In this document: in pieces, positions 25,970-34,529 of the stretch
Numbering within the stretch: position 1 is the stretch's first letter
Layout: the number at the start of each line of letters is the position of its first letter
Origin: Acetofilamentum sp.
GTDB lineage: Bacteria > Hydrothermota > 32-111
Reading direction: 5' to 3'
Assembly (NCBI GenBank): GCA_020721805.1
Contig: DYMB01000010.1
Location: 1 to 51,942, forward strand
DNA length: 51,942 nt
Translations under genes and position numbers: made by a program
Notes under the pieces: model-generated
Database searches by the model: none
What the model was told of the DNA's origin: nothing
What the model saw: only the letters and a program-made list of their open reading frames with translations

Positions 25970-28333
25970 CTACCTTAAAGTGTAACCTTTATTTTTAAGG
26001 AAGTTGATAAAATCGTTCTGAAAGGAAATGATCTCTTCACCTGTTAAAGTTCTCTGATCACTTCCTATCGTGAATCTTATAGTTATGGATTCATAACCTT
26101 CAGGTATATTTTCACCTTCATATATATCATAGATTAAAGTATCTTTTATAAGTTCATTTTTGAATTCTTTTATAGAGTTTTCAAATTCGTTAAATTTTTC
26201 TTTTTTATTCTTTAGCAATGAAAAATCAAGATTTGTTTGAGGATACATAGAAAAATGTTTGAATTTTGTAGATTTTTCATATGAACATATTTTTTCAAAG
26301 TCAATTTGAGAAAATGTTATAACAACCTTTTTATCGAGTAGAGAATTTATTCTGGGATGAATGTTACCAATATATCCTGTATAAAATGATTCTCCATTTT
26401 CATTTTTAAAATATATATTCGAGGATATCGATGGATTTATCAACTGATATTGGAAAGGTGTTTTGTATTCAGGTTCTTTACCTGTAAGAATCTCAAAAAT
26501 ATCGTTTACGATCAATTTTAACTTTAAAAAGGTTCTTTCATCCTGATTCTTTGTTTTTTTATCAACTATGATTATTCCAAGATTTTCAGTTTCAGTGTTG
26601 TTGTAAAATATTTTGCCAAATTCATAAAGGGAAAACTGATCAAAATATTTTAAATTTTCAAATGAAAATTTTAACAGGACGGGCAATAAAGATTTTTGTA
26701 AAAATCTATTATCAACAGTGATGGGATTTTTTATTTGGATTTCATCTGTGAGTTTAAAATTTATCCTTTTCAAAAATTTTTCATCATACCAGGGATGTGA
26801 ATCAACTTCATTTAATCCATATTTATAAGTCAATATCTGTTTTATAGAATTTTCTTTTTCATCTAAGATATTTTTTATAGGTGCGGTGATATGAAGTCGA
26901 GGGAGAACAGGTTTTACATTATTGAATCCATAGATTCTGACAACTTCCTCGACTATATCCTCTTTTATCGAAATGTCCTTGGTACTTCTATAGGTTGGTG
27001 CTGTAATTTTGATACTATCTTTATCTTCTTCAACATCGAATTCAAGGGAGGTTAATATATTTTTTATGGTTTCATTCTTTATTTCAATACCGATCATTTT
27101 TTTTATATAATTGTAATCGGTAACGATTGTATTCTTTTTGAATGGGTTATAATTTATGTCTGTTATGGACGAAGATATTTTAATATCCTTCTGGAAATTT
27201 TTCAAAAGGGATAGATATCTCAAAGCACCGGTAAGAGCATTTTCAGGGTCAAGAGATTTTTCAAATCTTGAACTCGAATCCGTCCTCAAACCAAGTTTTG
27301 TGCTCATCCTTCTTATATGAGAAGCATCGAAATTGGCACTTTCAAGGAATAAAGATTTTGAATCGTTCTTGATATCCGAATTCCCTCCGCCCATTATTCC
27401 AGCGATAGCAATTGGAGTGTTTAGATTTTTAATCATTAAAATTCCCGCTGGAAGTCTTCTTTCGACTTTATCGAGTGTAGTAAAATTTGTTTCCTCTTTC
27501 ATAGAGTCAACAACAATTTTTTTGATGATATCGCCATCGAAGGTATGAAGTGGTTGACCAATTTCAGTCATAACATAGTTTGTCAGATCCACTATAAGAT
27601 TTCTTGGGACATGGTCCGTATTCGCAAGCCTTATCTGAATATTTAAAGGTGATTGTTCTATTTTTATATTATCAACTTTAACTCCAACATATCTATAACA
27701 TTTTTCTCTATCATCTATTTCAACTGGAAATGGTGGTAGGTCCATTATCGTTTGCGGGTCGAAAAGTTCAGGGTTATTTTTTTCTCTTCCGAGTATTGCT
27801 TTTATCTCTCTTGAAAAACCATAGATTCCCCATAGATCTGGTCTATGTGTTAAGGATTTGTTATCTATCTCTATAACATTGTCATAAAAATCAGTGAAGG
27901 TTCCTATATCGACACCGATTTTTGTATCCTCTGGTAATTTGAACAAACCAGAATGATCGCTGTTTATCCCGAGCTCTCTACCTGACAGAAGCATTCCTTC
28001 AGAGATCTCTCCATTTATCGATTTGGTGGCTATCGTTACCCCATCTATCATTCCGGTAGGTTTTACATGAAAAGTGATAAGACCAACTTTTGTATTTGGT
28101 GCACCACTTATTACAGTATATTCTTTATCTGAAATAACCCTGCACTTAAAATATTTTTCACTGATCTTTTCGGCTTTGATGATCCTACAGGTAAAAATTT
28201 TTGAAAAATATTTCTCTTTTGAATATATTCCTTCAGTTTCCGCGGTTTTCAAAGTTAACAATCTTGCGAGTTCTTCAGCAGGCACATCGTCTATTTTTAC
28301 AAAATCGTTTAACCATTTTAATGATATCTTCAT
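25970..28333 (-). CDS. pheT: Phenylalanine-tRNA ligase beta subunit
   Basis: 787 aa, normal length. The N-terminal EMAP/tRNA-binding domain is at about 40-150 (IKAEKISEKYFKCRVI, ISGAPN). Then B3/B4 editing (FDGDIIKKIVVDSMKEETNF), B5 (YIKKMIGIEI) and the catalytic-core-like domain follow, with a C-terminal FDX-ACB anticodon-binding domain (FKHFSMYPQTNLDFSLL onward; SITIRFTIGSDQRTLTGEE). It forms the (alpha-beta)2 synthetase with PheS, encoded 3 bp upstream in the same operon. The stop codon directly abuts the stop of the converging barrel gene. Confidence 0.97.
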   Translation of the reverse strand: MKISLKWLNDFVKIDDVPAEELARLLTLKTAETEGIYSKEKYFSKIFTCRIIKAEKISEKYFKCRVISDKEYTVISGAPNTKVGLITFHVKPTGMIDGVTIATKSINGEISEGMLLSGRELGINSDHSGLFKLPEDTKIGVDIGTFTDFYDNVIEIDNKSLTHRPDLWGIYGFSREIKAILGREKNNPELFDPQTIMDLPPFPVEIDDREKCYRYVGVKVDNIKIEQSPLNIQIRLANTDHVPRNLIVDLTNYVMTEIGQPLHTFDGDIIKKIVVDSMKEETNFTTLDKVERRLPAGILMIKNLNTPIAIAGIMGGGNSDIKNDSKSLFLESANFDASHIRRMSTKLGLRTDSSSRFEKSLDPENALTGALRYLSLLKNFQKDIKISSSITDINYNPFKKNTIVTDYNYIKKMIGIEIKNETIKNILTSLEFDVEEDKDSIKITAPTYRSTKDISIKEDIVEEVVRIYGFNNVKPVLPRLHITAPIKNILDEKENSIKQILTYKYGLNEVDSHPWYDEKFLKRINFKLTDEIQIKNPITVDNRFLQKSLLPVLLKFSFENLKYFDQFSLYEFGKIFYNNTETENLGIIIVDKKTKNQDERTFLKLKLIVNDIFEILTGKEPEYKTPFQYQLINPSISSNIYFKNENGESFYTGYIGNIHPRINSLLDKKVVITFSQIDFEKICSYEKSTKFKHFSMYPQTNLDFSLLKNKKEKFNEFENSIKEFKNELIKDTLIYDIYEGENIPEGYESITIRFTIGSDQRTLTGEEIISFQNDFINFLKNKGYTLR

Positions 28334-28336
28334 AAT

Positions 28337-29374
28337 TTATCTGAACTGTTTTAAAAACCTTAAATCTCCACTGTTAAAGTATCTTATATCGTTAATTTTA
28401 TATCTCATCATTGCAAGTCTTGTAAGACCCAGACCGAAAGCGAATCCATTATATTTTTCTGGATCTATTTTCGCATATTTTAAAACATTTGGATGAACCA
28501 TTCCACATGGAACGAGTTCGAGCCATCCAGTATTTTTACAGGTTGAACAGCCCTTACCATGGCAAATTATACATTTTATATCAAGTTCAAAACCAGGTTC
28601 AACGAAGGGGAAATAACCGGGGCGTAATCTAACTTCTACATCGGATTCGGTGAATATTTCAGAAAGTAGAGTTTTCATTGTTCCGATAAGATTCGCTATG
28701 GTTATGTTTTGATCAACGAGTAAACCTTCCACTTGATAAAAAGCTGTTTCATGTGATGCGTCTATGGATTCGTATCTAAAACATTTACCTGGAGCGAATA
28801 TTCTCAAAGGAGGTTTATATTTTTCAAGTGTTCTAGATTGACAGCTTGATGTGTGTGTTCTCAGAATCATTTCATTCAAAAGAAAAAAAGTATCCTGCAT
28901 ATCTCTTGCAGGGTGAGTTGATGGAATATTTAAAGCTTCAAAATTGTAGTATTCTGATTCCATTTCGGGACCACTGACGAGTGAAAAACCCATCCCGGTT
29001 AAAATTCTATCAACATCCCTTTTGATTAAAGTTATTGGATGTAATGAACCTTTTCTTTCAACAAAAACAGGTTTTGTGAAATCAACGGAATTCTGTTTTA
29101 ATTTTTCTTCTATTTCTTTACTCTGGAAAGTTTCTTTCAAATTGTTTATTTGTGTTTCGATGTTTACTTTCAGATTGTTGATTAAATTCCCTGCTTCCTT
29201 TTTCTCTTCCGTGGTGTTCAACTGCCCGATAATTTTTAACAAAGAATGAAGTTTACTCTTCTTACCAATATATTTTATTTCAATCTCTTTCAATCTTTCC
29301 AAAGAATTCAAATCTTTTATATCCTCGTTGAATTCTTTTAAAAAATTATCAATATTTTCTTTTAAATTTTTCAT
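28337..29374 (-). CDS. pheS: Phenylalanine-tRNA ligase alpha subunit
   Basis: 345 aa. An N-terminal coiled coil (1-95) is followed by the class II catalytic core: motif 2 FRYESIDASHETAFYQVEG (199-217), motif 3 GFAFGLGLTRLAMMRY near the end. It charges tRNA-Phe together with PheT. C268-x2-C271-x4-C276-x2-C279 just before GWLELVPCGMVHP is a possible zinc knuckle, absent from E. coli PheS but seen in other bacterial PheS. The promoter at 29384-29411 leaves almost no untranslated leader, so no T-box or attenuator fits in front of it. Confidence 0.97.
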   Translation of the reverse strand: MKNLKENIDNFLKEFNEDIKDLNSLERLKEIEIKYIGKKSKLHSLLKIIGQLNTTEEKKEAGNLINNLKVNIETQINNLKETFQSKEIEEKLKQNSVDFTKPVFVERKGSLHPITLIKRDVDRILTGMGFSLVSGPEMESEYYNFEALNIPSTHPARDMQDTFFLLNEMILRTHTSSCQSRTLEKYKPPLRIFAPGKCFRYESIDASHETAFYQVEGLLVDQNITIANLIGTMKTLLSEIFTESDVEVRLRPGYFPFVEPGFELDIKCIICHGKGCSTCKNTGWLELVPCGMVHPNVLKYAKIDPEKYNGFAFGLGLTRLAMMRYKINDIRYFNSGDLRFLKQFR

Positions 29375-29383
29375 AACCTGATA

Positions 29384-29411
29384 ATTGTATATATTCGGTA
29401 AAATTTTTCAA
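29384..29411 (-). promoter_or_regulatory. Promoter of pheST, probably leaderless
   Basis: Read leftward: TTGAAA (29411-29406), 16-bp spacer, TACAAT (29389-29384). Only 9 nt separate the -10 box from ATG 29374, so transcription would start within a few bases of the start codon. Confidence 0.6.
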
Positions 29412-29419
29412 GTAAAAAA

Positions 29420-29439
29420 AGCCTCTTTCTAAAGAGGCT
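29420..29439 (-). terminator. Terminator after the AsnC-domain gene
   Basis: AGCCTCTTT (29420-29428) pairs with AAAGAGGCT (29431-29439). Read leftward it is followed by seven T, ending the kinase/AsnC operon right before the pheST promoter. Confidence 0.8.
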
Positions 29440-29445
29440 CTTTAT

Positions 29446-29685
29446 TTAATCTCCGTTTACCACAATACAGGTCACAGTTCTCTGGATACCATCTATCTTC
29501 TGAATCTTGTTGACTATTTCATCAGCAAGATGTTTTGTCGAATCAGCGTTAACAAGAGCTATGATATCATGCAAACCGGTTACAACATGTGCATTTTCAA
29601 CTTCTTTTAAATTTTTCAATTCTTTTAAGACTGTTAAAGCTTTTCCCGCTTCAGTGTTGATCAAAAGATAGGATAAGATTTTCAT
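29446..29685 (-). CDS. Stand-alone Lrp/AsnC ligand-binding (RAM) domain protein
   Basis: 79 aa, matching only the C-terminal effector domain of Lrp/AsnC regulators, with no helix-turn-helix. The beta-alpha-beta-beta-alpha-beta pattern is visible: ILSYLLINTEAGKAL, VENAHVVTGLHDIIALVNAD, and IDGIQRTVTCIVV. In Lrp proteins this domain binds amino acids at dimer interfaces, so the protein may sense an amino acid or oligomerise with a partner. It is third in a leftward operon after a response regulator and a histidine kinase, 10 bp behind the kinase gene. Confidence 0.85.
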   Translation of the reverse strand: MKILSYLLINTEAGKALTVLKELKNLKEVENAHVVTGLHDIIALVNADSTKHLADEIVNKIQKIDGIQRTVTCIVVNGD

Positions 29686-29695
29686 AATTCCTCCT

Positions 29696-31249
29696 TTAGA
29701 TTATTAGGGTTACTTTAGTTCCTTTTGGTTCTCTATCCTTTATTTCTATGTATCCTCCCATAGTTTCAAGGATCTCTTTGACTATACTCAACCCAAGCCC
29801 CGTGCCTATTTTTGAGTGAACCTTTTCATCATGCCTTTCGAATGATTCGAAAATTTTTGATTTTATTTCCTTTGGAATACCCGATCCCTCATCTTCTATG
29901 CTAATTATTTTTTTCCATTTATTTTCAACGAGTTTTGTCCCTTCATATATTATTTCGATCTTACCGCCATCAGGCGAAAATTTTATTGCGTTATCGATTA
30001 TTTGATGAAATATATGTTTTATCGCATCAGGATCACCTCTTATGAAAACATCATTTTCAAAGTTTGTTATTTTAAAAAATATATCCTTTTTTAAAATTTT
30101 CATTGTGAATATATTCCCTATCTGGATAAGAAGATCCGAGATGTTTATTTCCTCCTCTTTGAGCCCAAGGATTTCTGATGATTCTTTGAAATCTACGATT
30201 GTTGAAAATATCGTGGAAAGCCTTTCGGTTTCATTTTTCAGAATAATTAAAAACTCTCTCTGTGTAGGGGTTATTTCATTTGAATCGAAATCAGATAAGA
30301 GTATCTGGATGGAACCGAGTATCGCTGTCATAGGGGTTCTGAGTTCGTGTGAGATATTTGTGATTATCTTCTGTTTTTCATAGTTCAAATCCTCAGTGTT
30401 TACAAAATAAAATAGCACATAATGGATCATTTTTTCAGGATTAATATATTTTATTGTGAGGTTGTATATACTTTTTGAATCGTTGTTTACCCTTATGTTA
30501 TGTATCGTTTTCTCTGTTGTTTTGGTAACTATATCTTCAAATATCTCTTTTAAATTTATCTGTTCACCTGTAATCTTCGTTATCGTGATGGTGTTTAAAA
30601 TATTCTCACCGTTCAGGTCGCCGGTCTTTAAAAGTTCTTTCGTTTTTTCTGAAAAATTTTCAATTTTACCCGTTGTGTTAACAAGAAAGAATGGAAATGG
30701 AAAATTTTGTATTATACTCTTGTTTATTAGAAATAATTTTTTTTCTATAAATGGTATTCGATTCCTGTTTTCTTCAACATAGTCACCTATTTTTAAAGAA
30801 AGAGATTTTAACACTTTTAAATCTTCATCTGTAAATAGAGTATTCTTTTCCCTGTTAAATCCGATTATTCCACCTATAGGTTTTCCAGCAGACAAAAGAG
30901 GTGTTCCCACTATGGTTATGGGCATGATACTCAATGCTGATGATGAGTTTGGTTTGAAAGATTGGAATTCAACAGATTTAGAGATTATAACATCGTTGTT
31001 TTGGAAAATGTATCCTTCTACAGACTCGTTCTCAAATAATGATTGGTAAAGAAGGTTTGCATCATTTTTGCCATACGCAGCTATATAGATGAGTCTTTCT
31101 CCCATTTTTAAAAATATGCCTGAAGTTTGTGATCCGATTATTCTATTTACCACTGATAGAATAAAACTTAAATCGAACAGACTGACTATATCTGAATTTA
31201 AAATTTTGGATAATAATATTTTGGGATCGTTTTCCTGCTCAAGAATCAT
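29696..31249 (-). CDS. GAF-domain sensor histidine kinase
   Basis: 517 aa, soluble, with no membrane helix. Residues about 20-155 look like a GAF domain (IGSQTSGIFLKMGERLIYIA). Residues 175-285 look PAS-like (FFLVNTTGKIENFSEKTKEL). Then HisKA with phosphorylated H301 in NISHELRTPMTAILG, and HATPase_c with N-box DNAIKFSPDGG, DEGSGIP and GTGLGLSIV. It autophosphorylates on a cytoplasmic cue and most likely passes phosphate to the response regulator encoded just upstream (4-nt overlap). The signal is unknown. Confidence 0.95.
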   Translation of the reverse strand: MILEQENDPKILLSKILNSDIVSLFDLSFILSVVNRIIGSQTSGIFLKMGERLIYIAAYGKNDANLLYQSLFENESVEGYIFQNNDVIISKSVEFQSFKPNSSSALSIMPITIVGTPLLSAGKPIGGIIGFNREKNTLFTDEDLKVLKSLSLKIGDYVEENRNRIPFIEKKLFLINKSIIQNFPFPFFLVNTTGKIENFSEKTKELLKTGDLNGENILNTITITKITGEQINLKEIFEDIVTKTTEKTIHNIRVNNDSKSIYNLTIKYINPEKMIHYVLFYFVNTEDLNYEKQKIITNISHELRTPMTAILGSIQILLSDFDSNEITPTQREFLIILKNETERLSTIFSTIVDFKESSEILGLKEEEINISDLLIQIGNIFTMKILKKDIFFKITNFENDVFIRGDPDAIKHIFHQIIDNAIKFSPDGGKIEIIYEGTKLVENKWKKIISIEDEGSGIPKEIKSKIFESFERHDEKVHSKIGTGLGLSIVKEILETMGGYIEIKDREPKGTKVTLII

Positions 31250-31632
31250 TTTTGCTCAGGATTTAATGCTTTATTTATCCTTGAAACCAAATCTTTTAAA
31301 TTAAAAGGTTTAACAACATAGTCGTTTATCCCGATGTTAAACCCTTTATTTTTATCTTCAAGATTCGATTTTGCGGTAAGAAAAATTATAGGTAGATTTT
31401 TTGTATTTTCGTTCTTTCTTAAATTTGCGGCAAGTTCAAATCCATCCATAATAGGCATCATTATATCGGTAAGCACAAGATCCACATGCTCATTGTTTAT
31501 CGTATCTATGGCTTCCTGTCCATTATGTGCTTTTATTATTTCAAAACCATTCTGTTTTAAAGTAAAAGCCATTATATCTACAAGAAAGAGATCATCATCA
31601 ACGATCAACAATGTTTTTTTTCTTTCTTCCAT
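31246..31632 (-). CDS. Single-domain (CheY-like) response regulator
   Basis: 128 aa, receiver domain only. Acidic pocket in VDDD (11-14), phospho-acceptor D56 in LTDIMMPIMDG, conserved T86 (FLTA) and K108 (VVKPF). No DNA-binding or enzymatic output domain, so it acts by protein contact or as a phosphorelay intermediate. First gene of the leftward operon with the GAF kinase. GGGAG precedes the ATG, and the promoter at 31653-31680 is a near-perfect consensus. Confidence 0.95.
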   Translation of the reverse strand: MEERKKTLLIVDDDLFLVDIMAFTLKQNGFEIIKAHNGQEAIDTINNEHVDLVLTDIMMPIMDGFELAANLRKNENTKNLPIIFLTAKSNLEDKNKGFNIGINDYVVKPFNLKDLVSRINKALNPEQK

Positions 31633-31652
31633 TTAAACTCCCATTTTCTATA

Positions 31653-31680
31653 ATTATAAAAATCATCTATTTTTTGTCAA
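31653..31680 (-). promoter_or_regulatory. Consensus promoter of the two-component operon
   Basis: Read leftward: TTGACA (31680-31675), 16-bp spacer, TATAAT (31658-31653). Both hexamers are perfect. Confidence 0.8.
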
Positions 31681-31729
31681 CAAAATAATTATAATTTTTT
31701 TAAACATAAAAATCAATAGTCATTTACTC

Positions 31730-31757
31730 TTTACAATGGATAAAAAAATGATAATAT
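31730..31757 (+). promoter_or_regulatory. Promoter of lepA, probably leaderless
   Basis: TTTACA at 31730-31735, 16-bp spacer, TAATAT at 31752-31757, only 9 nt before ATG 31767. No Shine-Dalgarno sequence in between. Confidence 0.6.
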
Positions 31758-31766
31758 ATAAAACCT

Positions 31767-33563
31767 ATGAAAATTACAAGAAACTTTTCCATCATAGCAC
31801 ATATAGACCATGGTAAAAGTACCTTATCGGATAGATTTTTAGAACTATCTGAAAATTTTGATAAAAGGGATTTTAAAGAACAGGTTCTCGATTCGATGAC
31901 CGTTGAAAGAGAGCATGGGATAACTGTAAAAGCTCATCATGTAAGAATAAATTTTAAATGGAAGGGGAATGATGTTCAGTTCAATCTTATAGATACTCCG
32001 GGACATGTTGATTTTTCATACGAAGTTTCAAGATCACTTGCAGCATGTGAAGGTGCAATTCTACTTGTTGATGCTACGCAGGGAGTTGAGGCTCAGTCGA
32101 TAAGTCATTTGAATGAGGCTCTAAACAACAATCTTCCCGTGATTCCTGTTTTAAACAAGATAGATCTTCCCGCAGCCGATGTTGAACTTTCCGGTAAAGA
32201 GATAGTAGAACTTCTTGGATGTGAAGAAAACGATATTTTACTTATATCCGCTAAGGATGGAACCGGAATAGATGACTTGATAGATGCGATAATTGATAGA
32301 TTCCCTTCCCCAAAAATTGATCTTTTGAAACCTTTGAAGGCTTTGATATTTGACTCAACATATGATAATTACAGGGGTGCTATATCTTTTATAAGAGTTT
32401 TCGATGGAGAAATCAAAAAAGGCGATCAGATAACTTTTCTATCCACAAATAATGTCTATGAGGTTAGTGAGTTGGGAATTTTTATACCTAAGATGAAACC
32501 TGTGGAAAAACTTATAAGCGGTGATGTTGGTTATGTTGTTTGTAATATAAAAAATATCGAAGAGATACATATAGGAGATACGATAACTCTCAAAGGTGTT
32601 GATGTGGTTCCATTGAAGGGTTATAAAGAGGTTAAACCTATGGTTTATTCAGGTTTTTATCCTTCAAGCAGTGATGATTATGAAAAATTGAAAGATTCTT
32701 TAAAAAAACTTAAATTGAACGATGCAGCTTTTACTTTTACTCAGGAAAACTCTGAAGCTCTCGGGTACGGTTTCAGATGTGGTTTCCTTGGTATGCTTCA
32801 TATGAAGATAGTTCAGGAAAGACTTGAAACGGAATTTAATATAGAATTGATAGCAACCATACCAAATGTTGTTTATAAATTGTTAAATGTTAAGGCTGAA
32901 GAAATATTGATCGATAATCCTGCAAAATTGCCTGATATAACAAGAAACGAAAAGATTTTTGAGCCATATCTTGAAGTTGATATTTTTACCCCACCGGATT
33001 ATATCGGTTCCATAATGCAACTTGTTATGGAAAGAAGGGGAGTTCAAAAAAATATGGAATATATTACAAACAAAAGGGTTTTTTTGAAATACCATATGCC
33101 TATGGCTGAAGTGATATTCGATTTTTTTGATAGGTTAAAAACACTAACAAGAGGATATGCTTCGATGGATTATCAGTTCCTTGATTATAAAGAATCAGAT
33201 CTCGTCAGGCTTGATATACTTATCAACTCAGATAGGATAGATGCTCTTTCCAGTATAGTTCCCAGAGAGAAAGCATACAATGTTGGAACAAGGTTGACTC
33301 AAAAGTTAAAAAATGCAATACATAGACAACAGTTTGAGGTATCCATACAGGCAGCGATTGGTAGTAAGGTTATAGCTAAATCTATAGTTAAACCCGTTAG
33401 AAAAGATGTTCTTGCAAAATGTTATGGTGGTGATATTACAAGAAAAAGAAAATTGCTTGAAAAACAGAAGGAAGGGAAAAAGCGGATGAAGATGCTTGGA
33501 AAAGTTGAGATACCACAAGAAGCGTTCCTTTCCGCTTTAAGGATAGATGAAGATGAAAATTGA
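31767..33563 (+). CDS. lepA: Elongation factor 4 (LepA), ribosome back-translocase GTPase
   Basis: 598 aa, exact family length. GTPase motifs: G1 AHIDHGKST, G3 DTPGHVDF, G4 NKIDLP, G5 SAKDGTG. EF-G-like domains II, III and V follow, then the LepA-specific C-terminal domain with GKKRMKMLGKVEIPQEAFL. It acts on stalled ribosomes and influences ribosome assembly. It overlaps the signal peptidase gene by 17 nt, recalling the lepA-lepB operon of E. coli. No ribosome site is visible, in keeping with a leaderless mRNA. Confidence 0.98.
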   Translation: MKITRNFSIIAHIDHGKSTLSDRFLELSENFDKRDFKEQVLDSMTVEREHGITVKAHHVRINFKWKGNDVQFNLIDTPGHVDFSYEVSRSLAACEGAILLVDATQGVEAQSISHLNEALNNNLPVIPVLNKIDLPAADVELSGKEIVELLGCEENDILLISAKDGTGIDDLIDAIIDRFPSPKIDLLKPLKALIFDSTYDNYRGAISFIRVFDGEIKKGDQITFLSTNNVYEVSELGIFIPKMKPVEKLISGDVGYVVCNIKNIEEIHIGDTITLKGVDVVPLKGYKEVKPMVYSGFYPSSSDDYEKLKDSLKKLKLNDAAFTFTQENSEALGYGFRCGFLGMLHMKIVQERLETEFNIELIATIPNVVYKLLNVKAEEILIDNPAKLPDITRNEKIFEPYLEVDIFTPPDYIGSIMQLVMERRGVQKNMEYITNKRVFLKYHMPMAEVIFDFFDRLKTLTRGYASMDYQFLDYKESDLVRLDILINSDRIDALSSIVPREKAYNVGTRLTQKLKNAIHRQQFEVSIQAAIGSKVIAKSIVKPVRKDVLAKCYGGDITRKRKLLEKQKEGKKRMKMLGKVEIPQEAFLSALRIDEDEN

Positions 33564-33990
33564 GGATCTTCTCTTTTCTCTGATAGTATCCATAATATTA
33601 CTCTTTCTGATGAAGAGTTTGATAGTTTCACCCGTTATCATTAAAGGAAATTCTATGCTTTCCACATATAAAAGTGGGGATATAACCCTGTCTATTCCTG
33701 CAAAATCACTGGAATTTTTGAATCTGATAAAAAGTTATGATAATTTTTCTTTTTTGAAGAATAAAACCATCATTGTTCAGTTTAAGGGGAAAAAACTTTT
33801 AAAAAGGTGTATCGGAATACCAGGTGATACTTTGATATTCATAGATGGTATTGGTAAAAAAGATTCTTTTGTTGTTCCAAAAGATTCGATTTTTGTTATA
33901 GGTGATAACTACAGGTTTTCATACGATTCAAGAAATTTTGGTTTTATTGGTATCGATAATCTGAAGGGTATAATTTTGTTTGAAAATTAA
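33547..33990 (+). CDS. lepB: Signal peptidase I (S26 family), short form
   Basis: 147 aa. One N-terminal membrane helix (about 8-30), then the S26 boxes: catalytic Ser36 in KGNSMLSTYKSGD, general-base Lys86 in KRCIGIPGD, and box E GDNYRFSYDSRNFG (119-132). It cuts signal peptides on the outer face of the cytoplasmic membrane. The usual S-M-x-P-T of box B is S-M-L-S-T here. It lacks the second domain of E. coli LepB, as in Gram-positive-type and many compact genomes. Overlaps lepA by 17 nt. Confidence 0.92.
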   Translation: MKMKIEDLLFSLIVSIILLFLMKSLIVSPVIIKGNSMLSTYKSGDITLSIPAKSLEFLNLIKSYDNFSFLKNKTIIVQFKGKKLLKRCIGIPGDTLIFIDGIGKKDSFVVPKDSIFVIGDNYRFSYDSRNFGFIGIDNLKGIILFEN

Positions 33991-33995
33991 AAAAG

Positions 33996-34529
33996 ATGAT
34001 TCTGATACTCGATCTGGAAAATCTCAATTTAAAAAAAAGAATCGAACAGTTTAAAGATTATAAAAAGAGTGGGAAAATTTTTTTAAAGGATGATACAACA
34101 TGTTTTCTTGAGTTCCATTATGGCGAGATAGTGAATGCTTCTTTTAAAGATCTTAAAGATATTGAAAAATGTGAAAAAATTTTTTTGAATTTAAAAAGAG
34201 GTAAAATAGTTTTTAATATACAGGACGAGAAAAATGATATAGATCTGATAAACTCTTTTAAATATATTGGAAAGTTGAAAAATTATTTGATTTTCAAAGA
34301 TGGTTCATACCTTTTCTCCTATTCAGATGAAAAATTGGATATGATGAAAAACTACATACTTTTAATAAAAAAGAATAACTTTTTAAAGGGAGAAGTTTTC
34401 TTTTTTAAATTTGAAAAATCAACACTGATATTAATTTTAAACGAAAAGTTTGAAATTTTGCTTGAGTATGATCTTTTCTCATTTAACAAAATAAATATGA
34501 AGAAAATTAAAAGGATCCTTAATGAATAA
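33996..34529 (+). CDS. DUF4388 (PATAN)-like protein
   Basis: 177 aa, cytoplasmic. Residues 20-75 resemble the N-terminal DUF4388/PATAN module: SGKIFLKDDTTCFLEFHYGE, IVNASFKDL, KRGKIVFNI. In other proteins it is linked to two-component or GTPase signalling. The C-terminal half is helix-and-strand without a motif I know. It starts 5 bp after the signal peptidase gene and overlaps hemW by 8 nt. Family call is tentative. Confidence 0.5.
   Translation: MILILDLENLNLKKRIEQFKDYKKSGKIFLKDDTTCFLEFHYGEIVNASFKDLKDIEKCEKIFLNLKRGKIVFNIQDEKNDIDLINSFKYIGKLKNYLIFKDGSYLFSYSDEKLDMMKNYILLIKKNNFLKGEVFFFKFEKSTLILILNEKFEILLEYDLFSFNKINMKKIKRILNE

Noticed and set aside
29375-29411. T-box or attenuator leader for pheST
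   Set aside because: Only about 70 bp lie between genes, already filled by a terminator and a promoter that reaches almost to the start codon.
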